From assembly GCA_024695475.1 (NCBI GenBank), contig JAILIC010000095.1, positions 1-64,000 on the forward strand: a stretch of 64,000 nucleotides of DNA, in the 5' to 3' direction. This stretch comes from Treponema sp. GTDB lineage: Bacteria; Spirochaetota; Spirochaetia; Treponematales; Treponemataceae. The position numbers and the translations under genes were made by a program. The notes beneath the pieces are model-generated. The model was not told the DNA's origin and did no database searches. It was given only the letters and a program-made list of their open reading frames with translations. Positions 34,333 to 43,739 of the stretch are shown piece after piece (positions within the stretch are counted from its first letter, which is position 1; each line of letters opens with the position of its first letter).

Positions 34333-35922
34333 ATGAAAAAGTACACAGCATTGTTAGCTGCCATTTCATTGGCGGTGGCAACATTGTGGACAGGTTGTCT
34401 ATCTAATAGTGGAACCGATGCAGAAACAAAACTGGTTGTTCTGCATGTAAATGATCATCATGGTTCTGTTACCAGTCGTAAAGACAAGGATGGTGTTGGA
34501 CATGGTGGTCTTGCTGAAAGAGCTACGTTTATAAAACAGGTACGTTCAGCCTACGACAATGTATTGGTATTGGATTCTGGCGATATCAATACTGGTATGG
34601 CTGTATCAAACATGTTTGATGCAGCACCTGATTTGGCTGCTCTCGATGCAATGGGATATGATGCCACAGTATTTGGCAATCATGAGTTTGATAAATCACT
34701 TGCCGTGCTAAAAAAGCAGATGGAGAGTACCAAATTCCCTTGGTTGTCAGCAAATATCAAATATAAAGATAACGGCAAGTATCTTGGTACTCCTTATATT
34801 ATCAAAAAATATAAAGGATTTACCGTTGGTATTTTTGGATTGACAACTCGCCGTACAGAGATTCTTGAAAATCCTGATGAAAGTCTTGAGTTCTTTGACG
34901 AAATCGAAACTGCAAAAGAAATGGTTTCATTCCTGCGCAACAAGAAAAAGGTTGATATCCTTATCGAGTTGGGACATCTTGGAGATGTTGAAGAAGTAAC
35001 TGGACATGAAACTTCTATAAAGCTGGCACAGGCTGTTGAAGGTATCGATCTTATCATCGATGGTCACTCACACTCATTCTTTGGTGAGCCAAAGGTAGTC
35101 AATGGAACTCCTATTGTTACTTCAAATGAGTGGGGTAAATATGTTGGACAGGCTGTCCTTACCATTAAGAATAAAAAGATTGTAGATTTTGCATGGAGCC
35201 CAGTAGAAATTACTGATAAAGCTTTCCCACCTGATGCAGAGGTATCAGCATTGCTTAAGCCATACTTGGACAAGGCTGCTGCAGAATTGCAGACCATACA
35301 GATGACCACTAGTGAGGAATTCCCATTTGGTGCTAAATTGCCACGTTATATGGAAATGGCAATAGGTGACTTGGTATGTGATGCAACTGTTGCTCAGCTG
35401 GAAAAACTTGGCGTTGATGTAGACTTTGCATTCCATGGTGGCGGAACAATCCGTACAGGTTTGCCACAGGGTCCGGTAACAAAAGAGCAGATTATTACTA
35501 TGCTGCCATTTGAAAACTATATCTATGTTATCACCCTCAAAGGCTCTACTTTAAAAGAACTGTTTGAGTACATCGCTACCCTTAATCAGGGTGCTGGTGG
35601 CTTTGCTCAGGTATCAAAAGAAGTAAGCTATACGCTTACCTATGATGAGCAGGGACGTAACGGTAAAATCTCTGATGTCACTATCAATGGTAAACCAATT
35701 GATGACAATAAAATCTATCATGTTGGTACTACCGACTATAATGCAGAAGGTGGTGACGGTTATGTAATCCTGAAAAACAAGCGTGAAGAAGCTCCATATA
35801 ATTCTTCATTGTTGTTGAGTGATATGTTCATTGAATACGTAAAGAGTTTGCCACAACCTATCGCACCAAAAACTGATGGTCGTATCAAGGTTATTGGCGG
35901 TACGTTGCCTAATAAAAAATAG
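34333..35922 (+). CDS. 5'-nucleotidase/UshA-type metallophosphatase lipoprotein
   Basis: ATG 34333 is chosen for the GGAGG site at 34321-34325. 529 residues with a lipobox (TLWTGC, Cys about 22), so it is lipid-anchored. N-terminal metallophosphatase domain: VLHVNDHHGSV, DSGDINTG, FGNHEFDKS, LIELGHLGDV and IDGHSHSF. C-terminal 5'-nucleotidase domain from about residue 330, with FAFHGGGTIRTGLPQG, TMLPFENYIYVI and the substrate-stacking region GAGGFAQVSKEVSY. It should release nucleosides from extracytoplasmic nucleotides, matching the salvage enzymes nearby. A strong terminator follows. Confidence 0.92.
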   Translation: MKKYTALLAAISLAVATLWTGCLSNSGTDAETKLVVLHVNDHHGSVTSRKDKDGVGHGGLAERATFIKQVRSAYDNVLVLDSGDINTGMAVSNMFDAAPDLAALDAMGYDATVFGNHEFDKSLAVLKKQMESTKFPWLSANIKYKDNGKYLGTPYIIKKYKGFTVGIFGLTTRRTEILENPDESLEFFDEIETAKEMVSFLRNKKKVDILIELGHLGDVEEVTGHETSIKLAQAVEGIDLIIDGHSHSFFGEPKVVNGTPIVTSNEWGKYVGQAVLTIKNKKIVDFAWSPVEITDKAFPPDAEVSALLKPYLDKAAAELQTIQMTTSEEFPFGAKLPRYMEMAIGDLVCDATVAQLEKLGVDVDFAFHGGGTIRTGLPQGPVTKEQIITMLPFENYIYVITLKGSTLKELFEYIATLNQGAGGFAQVSKEVSYTLTYDEQGRNGKISDVTINGKPIDDNKIYHVGTTDYNAEGGDGYVILKNKREEAPYNSSLLLSDMFIEYVKSLPQPIAPKTDGRIKVIGGTLPNKK

Positions 35923-35935
35923 TTTTTAGCTATTG

Positions 35936-35970
35936 AGCAGAAGGGGGATTTTTCCCTTCTGCTTTTTGCT
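35936..35970 (+). terminator. Terminator after the 5'-nucleotidase gene
   Basis: AGCAGAAGGG (35936-35945) pairs with CCCTTCTGCT (35954-35963), followed by TTTT and further T-rich sequence. Confidence 0.9.
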
Positions 35971-35973
35971 TTT

Positions 35974-36573
35974 TTAATCTTGCGGTACTACACAGGCTGT
36001 CGAATCCATGACGATACGGCCTTTCATTTTTATGCCGACTGCACAGCAGGGAATACAGTATTCCTTGTATTTGCAGGTTTTACAATTGCTTTCAGGGCTG
36101 TCTTCTACACTGCGTAATTGAGCAAGCGTAGGTGACTCATTCCAGTAAGATGCAATCGATGTATAGTTTTCTTCGATTTCGATATGGCGGCATGGAGTAA
36201 GCTTGCCATCAACACTGACAGAAATACCGTCTCTACCTGCTCCACATCCCTTTAATATTCCCCTGTTTGTATTCATAAAAAAAGTATGTCCAAGCATTGC
36301 CTTTAATGGTGAGTAGCAAGATTCTACTCCTATAGAGACTGGCCCGTCATAGTTTTTTATGATTGAGCGTATTGCTTGCATTTGTTCATATGTTGGTATG
36401 CTTGTTAAGTGATGAGTAGAGTCTGGCTTAAAAACAAGTATTGCCAATCCTTTGACATCAAACTTCTCGGCGAGCTTTATCATTTCAGTAAAATCATCAG
36501 CGTTATAAGAGTGCATGACCCAGTTGATGTAGCGGTTTTCAAAGTGGAGATCGACAAGATTTTTGTAGTGCAG
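35974..36573 (-). pseudogene. Radical SAM/SPASM maturase remnant (catalytic N-terminus missing)
   Basis: The open frame runs from CTG 36573, directly after an in-frame TAA (36576-36574), to the stop at 35974, about 199 residues. An ATG at 36516 lies inside it. The text (NLVDLHFENRYINWV, then VKGLAILVFKP) is the back half of a radical SAM barrel. It is followed by a SPASM domain: GCGAGRDGISVSVDG, LTPCRH, then CKTCKYKEYCIPCC and a final TAC, all positioned for auxiliary Fe-S clusters. The CxxxCxxC motif that binds the catalytic cluster is absent. SPASM enzymes commonly mature RiPP peptides, and the neighbour is a peptide exporter. It is best read as a 5'-deleted gene. Confidence 0.75.
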
Positions 36574-36661
36574 TTAGAGCAAGGTCATAACTATATTATA
36601 AATGATATCTATTTTGATGTAAAATAAAAAAATATATACATTTTTCCAGTAATAAAATAGT

Positions 36662-36691
36662 TTGACGACTTTGCAGTGTGAATGATATAAT
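36662..36691 (+). promoter_or_regulatory. Promoter of the NHLP-type export operon
   Basis: TTGACG (36662-36667), 18-base spacer, perfect TATAAT (36686-36691), 20 bases before the GTG start 36712. The rest of 36577-36711 is AT-rich with no plausible peptide gene. Confidence 0.75.
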
Positions 36692-36711
36692 TTATTAAGT
36701 GTATTTAAATT

Positions 36712-37644
36712 GTGAAACAAAAACTGTCAGGTAAAAACGTGTTGCAGGCACTTGCTGACCGATATTATCAGCTGTATATAACACCTGCTAGCGGTATGAG
36801 TTCATCTCCTCTTTATAAAGCTATCGTCGCTCGAGGCGAGGTGCCTGATGAAATTTCTGGTGTTTTAAAAACGTTTCCTGATGGTTTTACTGGTTGTGAA
36901 TATGACCAGTTGTTTATGATAGATACTCCTGTTGGAGAAATTGAAGGGGTGTATCTGTATACCCGAAGTGACTTTGAGCGCTTTATCCAAGTACTTGCTT
37001 ATAAATGCGAAGATAAAACAGTACCTCCGACTATGGGTTCTTGTGCCATTATGGGTATAACTAACTGGCGCAAGATAGAAGCACATAAAAAAAAGTTTTT
37101 TGATGATGGTGGTTTTGCCTTGCAGTGGTTTAATGAATTTGAAAGGTTTACCGCTGATAAAAAAAATTATCAAGATAGAATCATTGTCATAAGCCGTGGT
37201 AATTACAGTGCAGTTCCTGCATCTGCAGTCAATATAGAAGAAAATACATGGCTTGATAAGTCCATGACCATACGCTTGTATCATGAGAGCACGCATATCA
37301 TTTGCAGGGATCGCTTTCCTAAACAAAAACATGCCGTATGGGATGAGCTGTTGGCAGACTGCATAGGTTTAACTGCTGCTTTTGGTTTTTATGACAGGAC
37401 TGTCGCACTGCGCCTGCTGGGTATTGATGCCCGTGGTGAGTATATTGGTGGGCGGCTTGAAAATTACCTGGCACCAGGACAGACTATTGCAGATTTGCTG
37501 CCAGATGTATTTGCATGGACGTCCTATCTTGAAGCCGCTCTGTCCCATGACAGGGATGTACAAAATCAAGATGAATCGTTATTTGAAGTTTGTTTGAGTT
37601 TAGAATCTACATTTTGGAAAGAGGTATATCATGGCAGCAAATAA
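36712..37644 (+). CDS. Unrecognised HExxH protein, putative zinc metallopeptidase of the export operon
   Basis: 310 residues with a GTG start and no signal peptide or membrane helix. The C-terminal half has TIRLYHESTHIICRDRF with H191-E-S-T-H195, followed by DELLADCIGL (E212 or D216 as third ligand), a gluzincin-like spacing. The N-terminal half has no domain I recognise. It is the first gene of the operon and overlaps the membrane-fusion gene by 14 bases, so it is made with the exporter. A role in cutting or handling the exported peptide is inferred, not shown. Confidence 0.7.
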   Translation: MKQKLSGKNVLQALADRYYQLYITPASGMSSSPLYKAIVARGEVPDEISGVLKTFPDGFTGCEYDQLFMIDTPVGEIEGVYLYTRSDFERFIQVLAYKCEDKTVPPTMGSCAIMGITNWRKIEAHKKKFFDDGGFALQWFNEFERFTADKKNYQDRIIVISRGNYSAVPASAVNIEENTWLDKSMTIRLYHESTHIICRDRFPKQKHAVWDELLADCIGLTAAFGFYDRTVALRLLGIDARGEYIGGRLENYLAPGQTIADLLPDVFAWTSYLEAALSHDRDVQNQDESLFEVCLSLESTFWKEVYHGSK

Positions 37645-38911
37645 TCTATTTAGAAAGTCAGTTCTTGATAAACTGTCATCTCCTGAGCAATTGGACTTAA
37701 CGCTTACTGTTGTAAAACCTTCTGGTTGGGTGGCACTGGGAGCCATCGGTGTACTTTTGGTTGCAGTATTGGTATGGGGTATTTTTGGTAGTATTCCTGA
37801 AAAAGTAAATGGCAGCGGGCTTATTATGAATTCTGGTGGTTTGGTCAGCATTACCTACGGATCAGGTGGCGTTATACGTAATGTATTTTTGGAGCCTGGT
37901 TCTACCGTAAGGGTTGGTCAGATTATTGCCCGTATAGAGCGACAGGACTTGCTTGAGCAAGTACAGGCTGCTGCACAGCATCTTTCCAATTTGCAGCAAA
38001 ACTATGAGTCAACGGCTAACCTGACAGCCCGTACTACCGGTCTTTCCAATGAAATGATGAGCAAGTCAGAACGTGATTTGCGTGAACAAATTGCTACGCT
38101 TACTTCGCAGATACAGGATTCGCAACGGCAGGAACAAGGTATGAAGTCGTTGTATGAGGAAGGCTTGATAACAGAGACATCTTATTTGTCCACTCGTAAT
38201 CAGCTTTTGACGTTACAAAAACAAAAACAGGATCTTGAGCAGCAACTGCTTAATGTTGGTGTAAATCGTGTTAAAAGCTCTGGCGAAACAAGTCAGCAGC
38301 TTCTCTCCTTGCAACATCAGATAGATGAGGCCCGCAAACAGCTGGAAGTACAACAGGCCTCTTATAATGAAGCTACCTGTATTATTTCAAATGTAACTGG
38401 CAAGGTATATGAAGTTTCTATTGCTTCTGGTGGCTATGTGTCGCCAGGAGCTACTATTGCTGTCATCGAGCCATATCGTAGTGATGGTGTCTCGTTACAG
38501 TCGACCGTATATTTTTCTGTCCGTGATGGTAAGCGTATCAAGCGTGGTATGAATATTGCTATAAGTCCTTCTACGGTAAAGCAGGAGGAATATGGATATA
38601 TTCAAGGTATTGTTACCTCTGTTTCTGCATATCCTGTGACAAGTATGTTTTTGCAGACATCATTGCAAAATACGACTATGGCCCAAAAGTTTATTGAAGA
38701 ATTAGGTACTCCTATAGAAGTAAAAGTAAGTTTGATACCAGATCCTTCAACTAAAACAGGATTTCGGTGGTCATCTTCAAAAGGTCCTGACAGCACGCTT
38801 GAAACAGGTATTATGTGTACAGGGGCTGTTACGATACGTAGTCAGCGGCCAATTGAGTTAGTGATTCCTATCATAAAGAAAAAACTATTTGGAATAGGGG
38901 TAGGTGCATGA
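37631..38911 (+). CDS. NHLP-type bacteriocin system membrane fusion protein (HlyD family)
   Basis: 426 residues. The N-terminus (LFRKSVLDKLSSPEQLD, then VVKPSGWVALGAIG) is the typical opening of NHLP system secretion proteins. One membrane helix lies at about 33-53. It is followed by a beta-lipoyl half-motif (GGVIRNVFLEPGSTVRVGQII), a long coiled coil (about 110-250) and the second lipoyl half (GKVYEVSIASGGYVSPGATIAVIEP). It should bridge the ABC exporters to the TolC-type channel encoded in the same operon. GAGG lies before ATG 37631. Confidence 0.88.
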   Translation: MAANNLFRKSVLDKLSSPEQLDLTLTVVKPSGWVALGAIGVLLVAVLVWGIFGSIPEKVNGSGLIMNSGGLVSITYGSGGVIRNVFLEPGSTVRVGQIIARIERQDLLEQVQAAAQHLSNLQQNYESTANLTARTTGLSNEMMSKSERDLREQIATLTSQIQDSQRQEQGMKSLYEEGLITETSYLSTRNQLLTLQKQKQDLEQQLLNVGVNRVKSSGETSQQLLSLQHQIDEARKQLEVQQASYNEATCIISNVTGKVYEVSIASGGYVSPGATIAVIEPYRSDGVSLQSTVYFSVRDGKRIKRGMNIAISPSTVKQEEYGYIQGIVTSVSAYPVTSMFLQTSLQNTTMAQKFIEELGTPIEVKVSLIPDPSTKTGFRWSSSKGPDSTLETGIMCTGAVTIRSQRPIELVIPIIKKKLFGIGVGA

Positions 38912-41136
38912 GTATGAGTGATCATGCGGAAAAAGCAAAACCACAGTTTGAGTATACCCATAAGCGCGTACGAAGTCCTACTATCCTTCAAATGGAAGCT
39001 GTAGAGTGTGGGGCGGCAAGTCTTGCCATGATATTAGGCTATCACGGATCTTTTATTCCCTTGGAACAGCTGCGTGTTGAGTGTGGTGTATCTCGTGATG
39101 GTAGCAAGGCATCCAAGATGCTGCAGGCGGCTCGTAAATTTGGACTGGAGGCAAAAGGATATCGTTATGAGCTGAGCGATCTGGCAAAAGTGGAGTTTCC
39201 TGCAATTATCTTTTGGAATTTTAACCATTTTGTCGTACTTGATGGATTTTCTAAAAATAAAGCTTATATAAATGATCCTGCAGATGGCCGTCGTGTCATT
39301 TCGTATGAAGAGTTTGATAGTTCTTTTACGGGTGTAGTACTGTGTTTTAAAAAAACAGAAAACTTTGTAAAACAAGGTAAAAAGCCTTCTATTATACCGT
39401 TGCTAAAAAAAAGAACTGTTGGTATGAAAGATGTTCTGTCCTATGTAATACTTGTCGGGCTCTTTTTGTTGGTTCCTGGATTTATTATACCTTCGTTCAG
39501 TCGTTTTTTTGTTGATAACATTCTTGTTGGTGGCATGAAAGGCTTTTTAAAGCCTCTACTTTTTGCAATGGCGTTTACGGCCTTGTTGCAAGGATGTTTG
39601 ACCGCCATACAACAAAATTATTTACGCCGTTTTCATATAAAATTGGCATTGTCTTCTTCCGCACGGTTTTTAGATCATGTATTTAAGATGCCTGTTGAGT
39701 TTTTTACTCAGCGTATGCCGGGAGAAATTTGTAATCGTATTCAGACAAATGATAGCGTTGCCACACTTATATCGACAAAGCTGACAGGCGCTGTTGTTAA
39801 TCTTATTTGCGTGATTTTTTATGCAGCCATTATGTTTAGTTATGATGTACCGTTGACTTTGCTCTGTATTATTGTTGTGGCGTGTAACTTTACCTTGCTA
39901 AAAGTGACGGCAGAAACTATTAAAACATTTAGTTTTAAGAGTCAGATGGAACTTGGTAAGCTCTACGGGCAAACGATGTCTGGTATTGAGATGATAGAAA
40001 CGCTTAAGGCATCTGGCCTGGAAAATGACTTTTTTCAGGAATGGGCAGGACAGCATGCCAAAGTAGTATTGCAAAATCAAAAACTGAGTAAAGTATCTCA
40101 GGCTATTACGCAGATTCCGCAGTTTTTGAGTAAATTGCTTAATCTGGCAGTGCTTGCTGTCGGTGCACTTCGTGTCATGCATGGCGACCTGACAATGGGT
40201 ATGCTGGTAGCATTCCAAAGCTTACAGTCAAGCTTTATCGGTCCTGTAAATGAGTTTTTGCAGATGGGTAATGAGATGCAGTCAGGTCAGGCTGATATGC
40301 AGCGTCTTGATGATGTCATGAATTATCCCGTTGAAAAGCGCTATAAGGATGATTATGAGCAAAAACAGGCTGATGCAGTGCAAGAAGAATCTGCTGCTTC
40401 ACAAAAGATAGAAAAACTGCAAGGCTATATTTCGCTTAAAAATGTGACATTTGGTTACAGTCGTCTTGCTCCACCGCTTATTACTGATTTAAATCTGGAG
40501 TTAAAGCCTGGCACTCGTGTTGCTCTTGTTGGTGGTTCTGGTAGTGGAAAATCTACCATCGGCAAGCTGGTCAGTTCTTTATATAAGCCTTGGTCTGGAG
40601 AATTATTATACGATGGTAAGCCATTGTCAGAAATTAATAGAATGCAGTTTACTAACTCTGTTGCTGTTGTTGATCAAGATATATTCCTCTTTGAAGGTAC
40701 AGTACGTGAAAACTTGACGATGTGGGATACTTCAATACCTGAGTCAGTATTTGTACAGGCTGCAAAAGATGCCTGTATCCATGATGTTATTGCTGTCAGA
40801 CCAGGCGGATATTACAGCAAAGTCGATGAATTTGGTAAGAACTTTAGCGGTGGACAGCGTCAGCGTCTTGAAATTGCTCGTGCCCTTTCGTTAAACCCGC
40901 GTATATTAATTATGGATGAGGCGACAAGTGCACTTGATCCAGTGACGGAACAAATCGTTGATGAGAATATCCGTCGGCGTGGTTGTACGTGTATTGTTAT
41001 TGCCCATCGTTTGAGTACTATCCGGGATAGTGATGAGATTTTGGTATTGGACAAAGGTCAGATAGTACAGCGTGGTACCCATGATGAGTTGATGGCAGCT
41101 GGTGGGCTGTATAGCGATTTGATAAAGACGATGTAG
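38908..41136 (+). CDS. NHLP-type peptidase/permease/ATPase exporter (C39 domain)
   Basis: 742 residues. The C39 peptidase domain is intact: Cys34 in MEAVECGAASLAM, His107 in FNHFVVLDG and Asp123 in INDPADGRR. An ABC membrane domain spans about 165-450. The ATPase has GGSGSGKST, signature FSGGQRQRLEIARAL and Walker B ILIMDEATSALD. Such proteins cut the leader (normally after a double-Gly-type site) and export the core peptide. It overlaps the preceding gene by 4 bases (ATGA). Confidence 0.93.
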   Translation: MSMSDHAEKAKPQFEYTHKRVRSPTILQMEAVECGAASLAMILGYHGSFIPLEQLRVECGVSRDGSKASKMLQAARKFGLEAKGYRYELSDLAKVEFPAIIFWNFNHFVVLDGFSKNKAYINDPADGRRVISYEEFDSSFTGVVLCFKKTENFVKQGKKPSIIPLLKKRTVGMKDVLSYVILVGLFLLVPGFIIPSFSRFFVDNILVGGMKGFLKPLLFAMAFTALLQGCLTAIQQNYLRRFHIKLALSSSARFLDHVFKMPVEFFTQRMPGEICNRIQTNDSVATLISTKLTGAVVNLICVIFYAAIMFSYDVPLTLLCIIVVACNFTLLKVTAETIKTFSFKSQMELGKLYGQTMSGIEMIETLKASGLENDFFQEWAGQHAKVVLQNQKLSKVSQAITQIPQFLSKLLNLAVLAVGALRVMHGDLTMGMLVAFQSLQSSFIGPVNEFLQMGNEMQSGQADMQRLDDVMNYPVEKRYKDDYEQKQADAVQEESAASQKIEKLQGYISLKNVTFGYSRLAPPLITDLNLELKPGTRVALVGGSGSGKSTIGKLVSSLYKPWSGELLYDGKPLSEINRMQFTNSVAVVDQDIFLFEGTVRENLTMWDTSIPESVFVQAAKDACIHDVIAVRPGGYYSKVDEFGKNFSGGQRQRLEIARALSLNPRILIMDEATSALDPVTEQIVDENIRRRGCTCIVIAHRLSTIRDSDEILVLDKGQIVQRGTHDELMAAGGLYSDLIKTM

Positions 41137-41146
41137 GTGAATGATT

Positions 41147-43726
41147 ATGAGCAAAAAAGAACAAGAAACCATTGTGTTACATAATAGTACACCGTTTGAA
41201 GTTGATACCACAAAATCAGATGCTCCTTTGTCTTATCGTGTCGTAAAAGGAACCGCGTATGTATTCGCAGTTGAGCGCCAGCCAGATGGTAAAGATGGTG
41301 CACGGTATGCCGTAGGTACTTTTAAGGCTGGAGAGTCCATTGCAGTATTACCTGCTGTTGGTTCTATTCACTTTGTATGTACTGGTGCACTACATACGGA
41401 GATTGTTCCAGAACCGTTAGAGAATTTGTCTGATGAGGAGCAAAGAAAACAACGCTCACTTCTGCAGGAAAAAGCAGAAGCTTTTGTTGCAGCCCGAGAG
41501 GCAGAATTACAGGCAGAAAGTAAGCGTATTGCCTTACGACAACATACAACCGAGAGCATATATAGTGCAGCTATTGAAGAAATTGCTTCTGTTTTAAAAG
41601 GCGAGTCCGTAACTAAAAGTTCCGCTGATGATGCTCCTATAGTACGTGTGGCATTTCTTGTATGCAAGCATAATGATATAAAAATTCAGGCACTTACAGG
41701 TAAAGATTATACGGGTGCCGATGCTCTTAATGAGCTTGCAAAAGATAACAATATACGCATGCGTGCTGTCACACTAAAAGATGCGTGGTGGAAGCATGAT
41801 AATGGAGCCTTGTTTGCCTATTATATAGAAAACGGTGATGATATTGATAATACGGAAGCTGCTAGAATTCCTGTTGCATTGCTACCGCAAAAAAATGGTA
41901 GATATCTGCTGTCTAATCCAGAAACTGGTGTTACAACGTGGGTTGATGAATCTGTAGCCTATCATATACATCCCAAGGCATACATGTTTTATCGTCCTTT
42001 TAGTGGTAAAACAATTACATTAAAAGATTTAGTTGTTTTTACTGTAAAGGGATTTGCTCAGGATGCAGCTTTTTTTGTCATATTGGGTTTTTTGTCTGCA
42101 CTTGTTGGTCTTTTAATTCCTGAATTGACACGCGTATTTATGGACAGCATTATTCCGCAGGCTGCTAAAAGTATGGCTGTGCAAATTTCACTGTTGGTTT
42201 TGCTGTGTACGTGTTCAGCCGCGGTTTTTGATTGCGTAAAGTCATTGTGTTTGCTTCGTATGCAGATACGTGCAGATGCATCATTGCAGTCTGCTGTCAT
42301 GGATCGGTTGTTAAAGCTACCTGTCATCTTTTTTAGGGATTATACGGCAGGAGATCTTGCACAAAAAACAATGGCAGTTACCCAGATACAGAATTTGATA
42401 TTTGGTACGATCATTTCTAGTATCATGTCCTTTGTGTTTGGGCTTGTGTACTTGTTCCAGTTGTTTAGATATAGTTCCTACCTGTTACGGTGGGCTGTGG
42501 TATTTTGTCTTATTCCTGTAACTGTTACGGTTATTGTATCTCTCATTAAGTATAAATGGAATAAGCAACTTATCGAAATAAGTTCTCGAATTTCGGGTGT
42601 GCTTTTTCAATATATAAGTGGTGTAAACAAACTGGTAATGACGGCTTCTGAAAAACGTGCTTTTGCGGTGTGGGGAGGCATGTTTTCAAAACAGAATGCG
42701 TGTGTAAATAAGTCTGGTAAAATCGACGGCGTGTATGCAACTTTTTCTGCGATTCTTTCGCTTGTGGTAACCTTGCTCTTTTATGCCATTTTTATGAACG
42801 CAATTGCTAAAAATAAAATGGATGCTTTGACAACAGGTAGTTTTATGGCGTTTATGGCAGCGTTTTCGTCATTTCAGGGTGTATTGATTTCTATGGCGAA
42901 TTCCCTTACTGAATCAATACAGATTATCCCCTTGTACGAGCAAACCAAAACTATTTTGGAGTGTGCCCCTGAAATTCAAGAGTCGAAGCCTGCAGTTTCG
43001 TCTTTGTCTGGTGCTATCGAAATTGACCATATCAGTTTTCGTTATGAAAAGGATGGCCCTCTTATCTTAAAAGATGTATCGATGAAAATAGAACCGGGAG
43101 AGTTTGTTGCGATTGTTGGTGGATCTGGATCCGGTAAGTCAACATTATTACGCGTATTGCTTGGCTTTGAAACGCCGGAGGCGGGCTCTATCTTTTTTGA
43201 TAATGAAGATTTGTCTGCAGTTGATTTGAGCAGTGTGCGACGTAATATGGGTGTTGTGTTGCAAAACAGTACAATTATGCAGGGATCTATTTTTACAAAT
43301 ATAGTTGGTAGTTCTGCATTGACAATGGTTGATGCTTGGAAAGCTGCTGAAATGGCAGGTCTTGCTGATGATATCCGCGAAATGCCGATGGGGATGCATA
43401 CGATGATATCTGCTGGTGGCGGTACTATTTCTGGTGGCCAGCGCCAGCGTCTTATTATTGCACGTGCAATTGCCCGTCATCCTAATATATTGGTATTTGA
43501 TGAAGCAACTAGTGCCCTTGATAATCGTACTCAAGCGCAGGTAAGCGAAAGTTTGGAGTCACTTAAAGTTACTCGTATTGTTATTGCTCATCGTCTGAGT
43601 ACGATTATCCATGCGGATCGTATCTATGTGTTAAATAATGGCGTTATTGAAGAATCTGGTACGTATGAAGAACTGATGAAAAAAGACGGCTTTTTTGCAG
43701 AACTTGCTCGCCGTCAGCAGGTATAA
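41147..43726 (+). CDS. NHLP-type export ABC permease/ATPase with N-terminal regulatory domain
   Basis: About 859 residues from ATG 41147, preferred over ATG 41141 because the AGGTGA site (41135-41140) fits it better. The first 300 residues contain a beta-rich cNMP-like region (YRVVKGTAYVFAVERQ, FKAGESIAVLPAVGSIHF) and a second unrecognised segment, the usual layout of the second NHLP exporter subunit. A membrane domain (about 300-570) and a full ATPase follow (GGSGSGKST, ISGGQRQRLIIARAI, VFDEATSALDN). It probably forms a heterodimer with the C39-bearing subunit. Confidence 0.9.
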   Translation: MSKKEQETIVLHNSTPFEVDTTKSDAPLSYRVVKGTAYVFAVERQPDGKDGARYAVGTFKAGESIAVLPAVGSIHFVCTGALHTEIVPEPLENLSDEEQRKQRSLLQEKAEAFVAAREAELQAESKRIALRQHTTESIYSAAIEEIASVLKGESVTKSSADDAPIVRVAFLVCKHNDIKIQALTGKDYTGADALNELAKDNNIRMRAVTLKDAWWKHDNGALFAYYIENGDDIDNTEAARIPVALLPQKNGRYLLSNPETGVTTWVDESVAYHIHPKAYMFYRPFSGKTITLKDLVVFTVKGFAQDAAFFVILGFLSALVGLLIPELTRVFMDSIIPQAAKSMAVQISLLVLLCTCSAAVFDCVKSLCLLRMQIRADASLQSAVMDRLLKLPVIFFRDYTAGDLAQKTMAVTQIQNLIFGTIISSIMSFVFGLVYLFQLFRYSSYLLRWAVVFCLIPVTVTVIVSLIKYKWNKQLIEISSRISGVLFQYISGVNKLVMTASEKRAFAVWGGMFSKQNACVNKSGKIDGVYATFSAILSLVVTLLFYAIFMNAIAKNKMDALTTGSFMAFMAAFSSFQGVLISMANSLTESIQIIPLYEQTKTILECAPEIQESKPAVSSLSGAIEIDHISFRYEKDGPLILKDVSMKIEPGEFVAIVGGSGSGKSTLLRVLLGFETPEAGSIFFDNEDLSAVDLSSVRRNMGVVLQNSTIMQGSIFTNIVGSSALTMVDAWKAAEMAGLADDIREMPMGMHTMISAGGGTISGGQRQRLIIARAIARHPNILVFDEATSALDNRTQAQVSESLESLKVTRIVIAHRLSTIIHADRIYVLNNGVIEESGTYEELMKKDGFFAELARRQQV

Positions 43727-43739
43727 GAGGTAGGATAAA

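Noticed and set aside
36577-36711. Search for a RiPP precursor gene between the SPASM remnant and the export operon
   Set aside because: Only a four-codon frame (MTLL then stop) and AT-rich promoter sequence are present; no leader-like peptide with a ribosome site.
41368-41667. Antisense open frames inside the exporter and other long genes
   Set aside because: They lie opposite strongly conserved coding sequence, lack ribosome sites and encode no recognisable domain.
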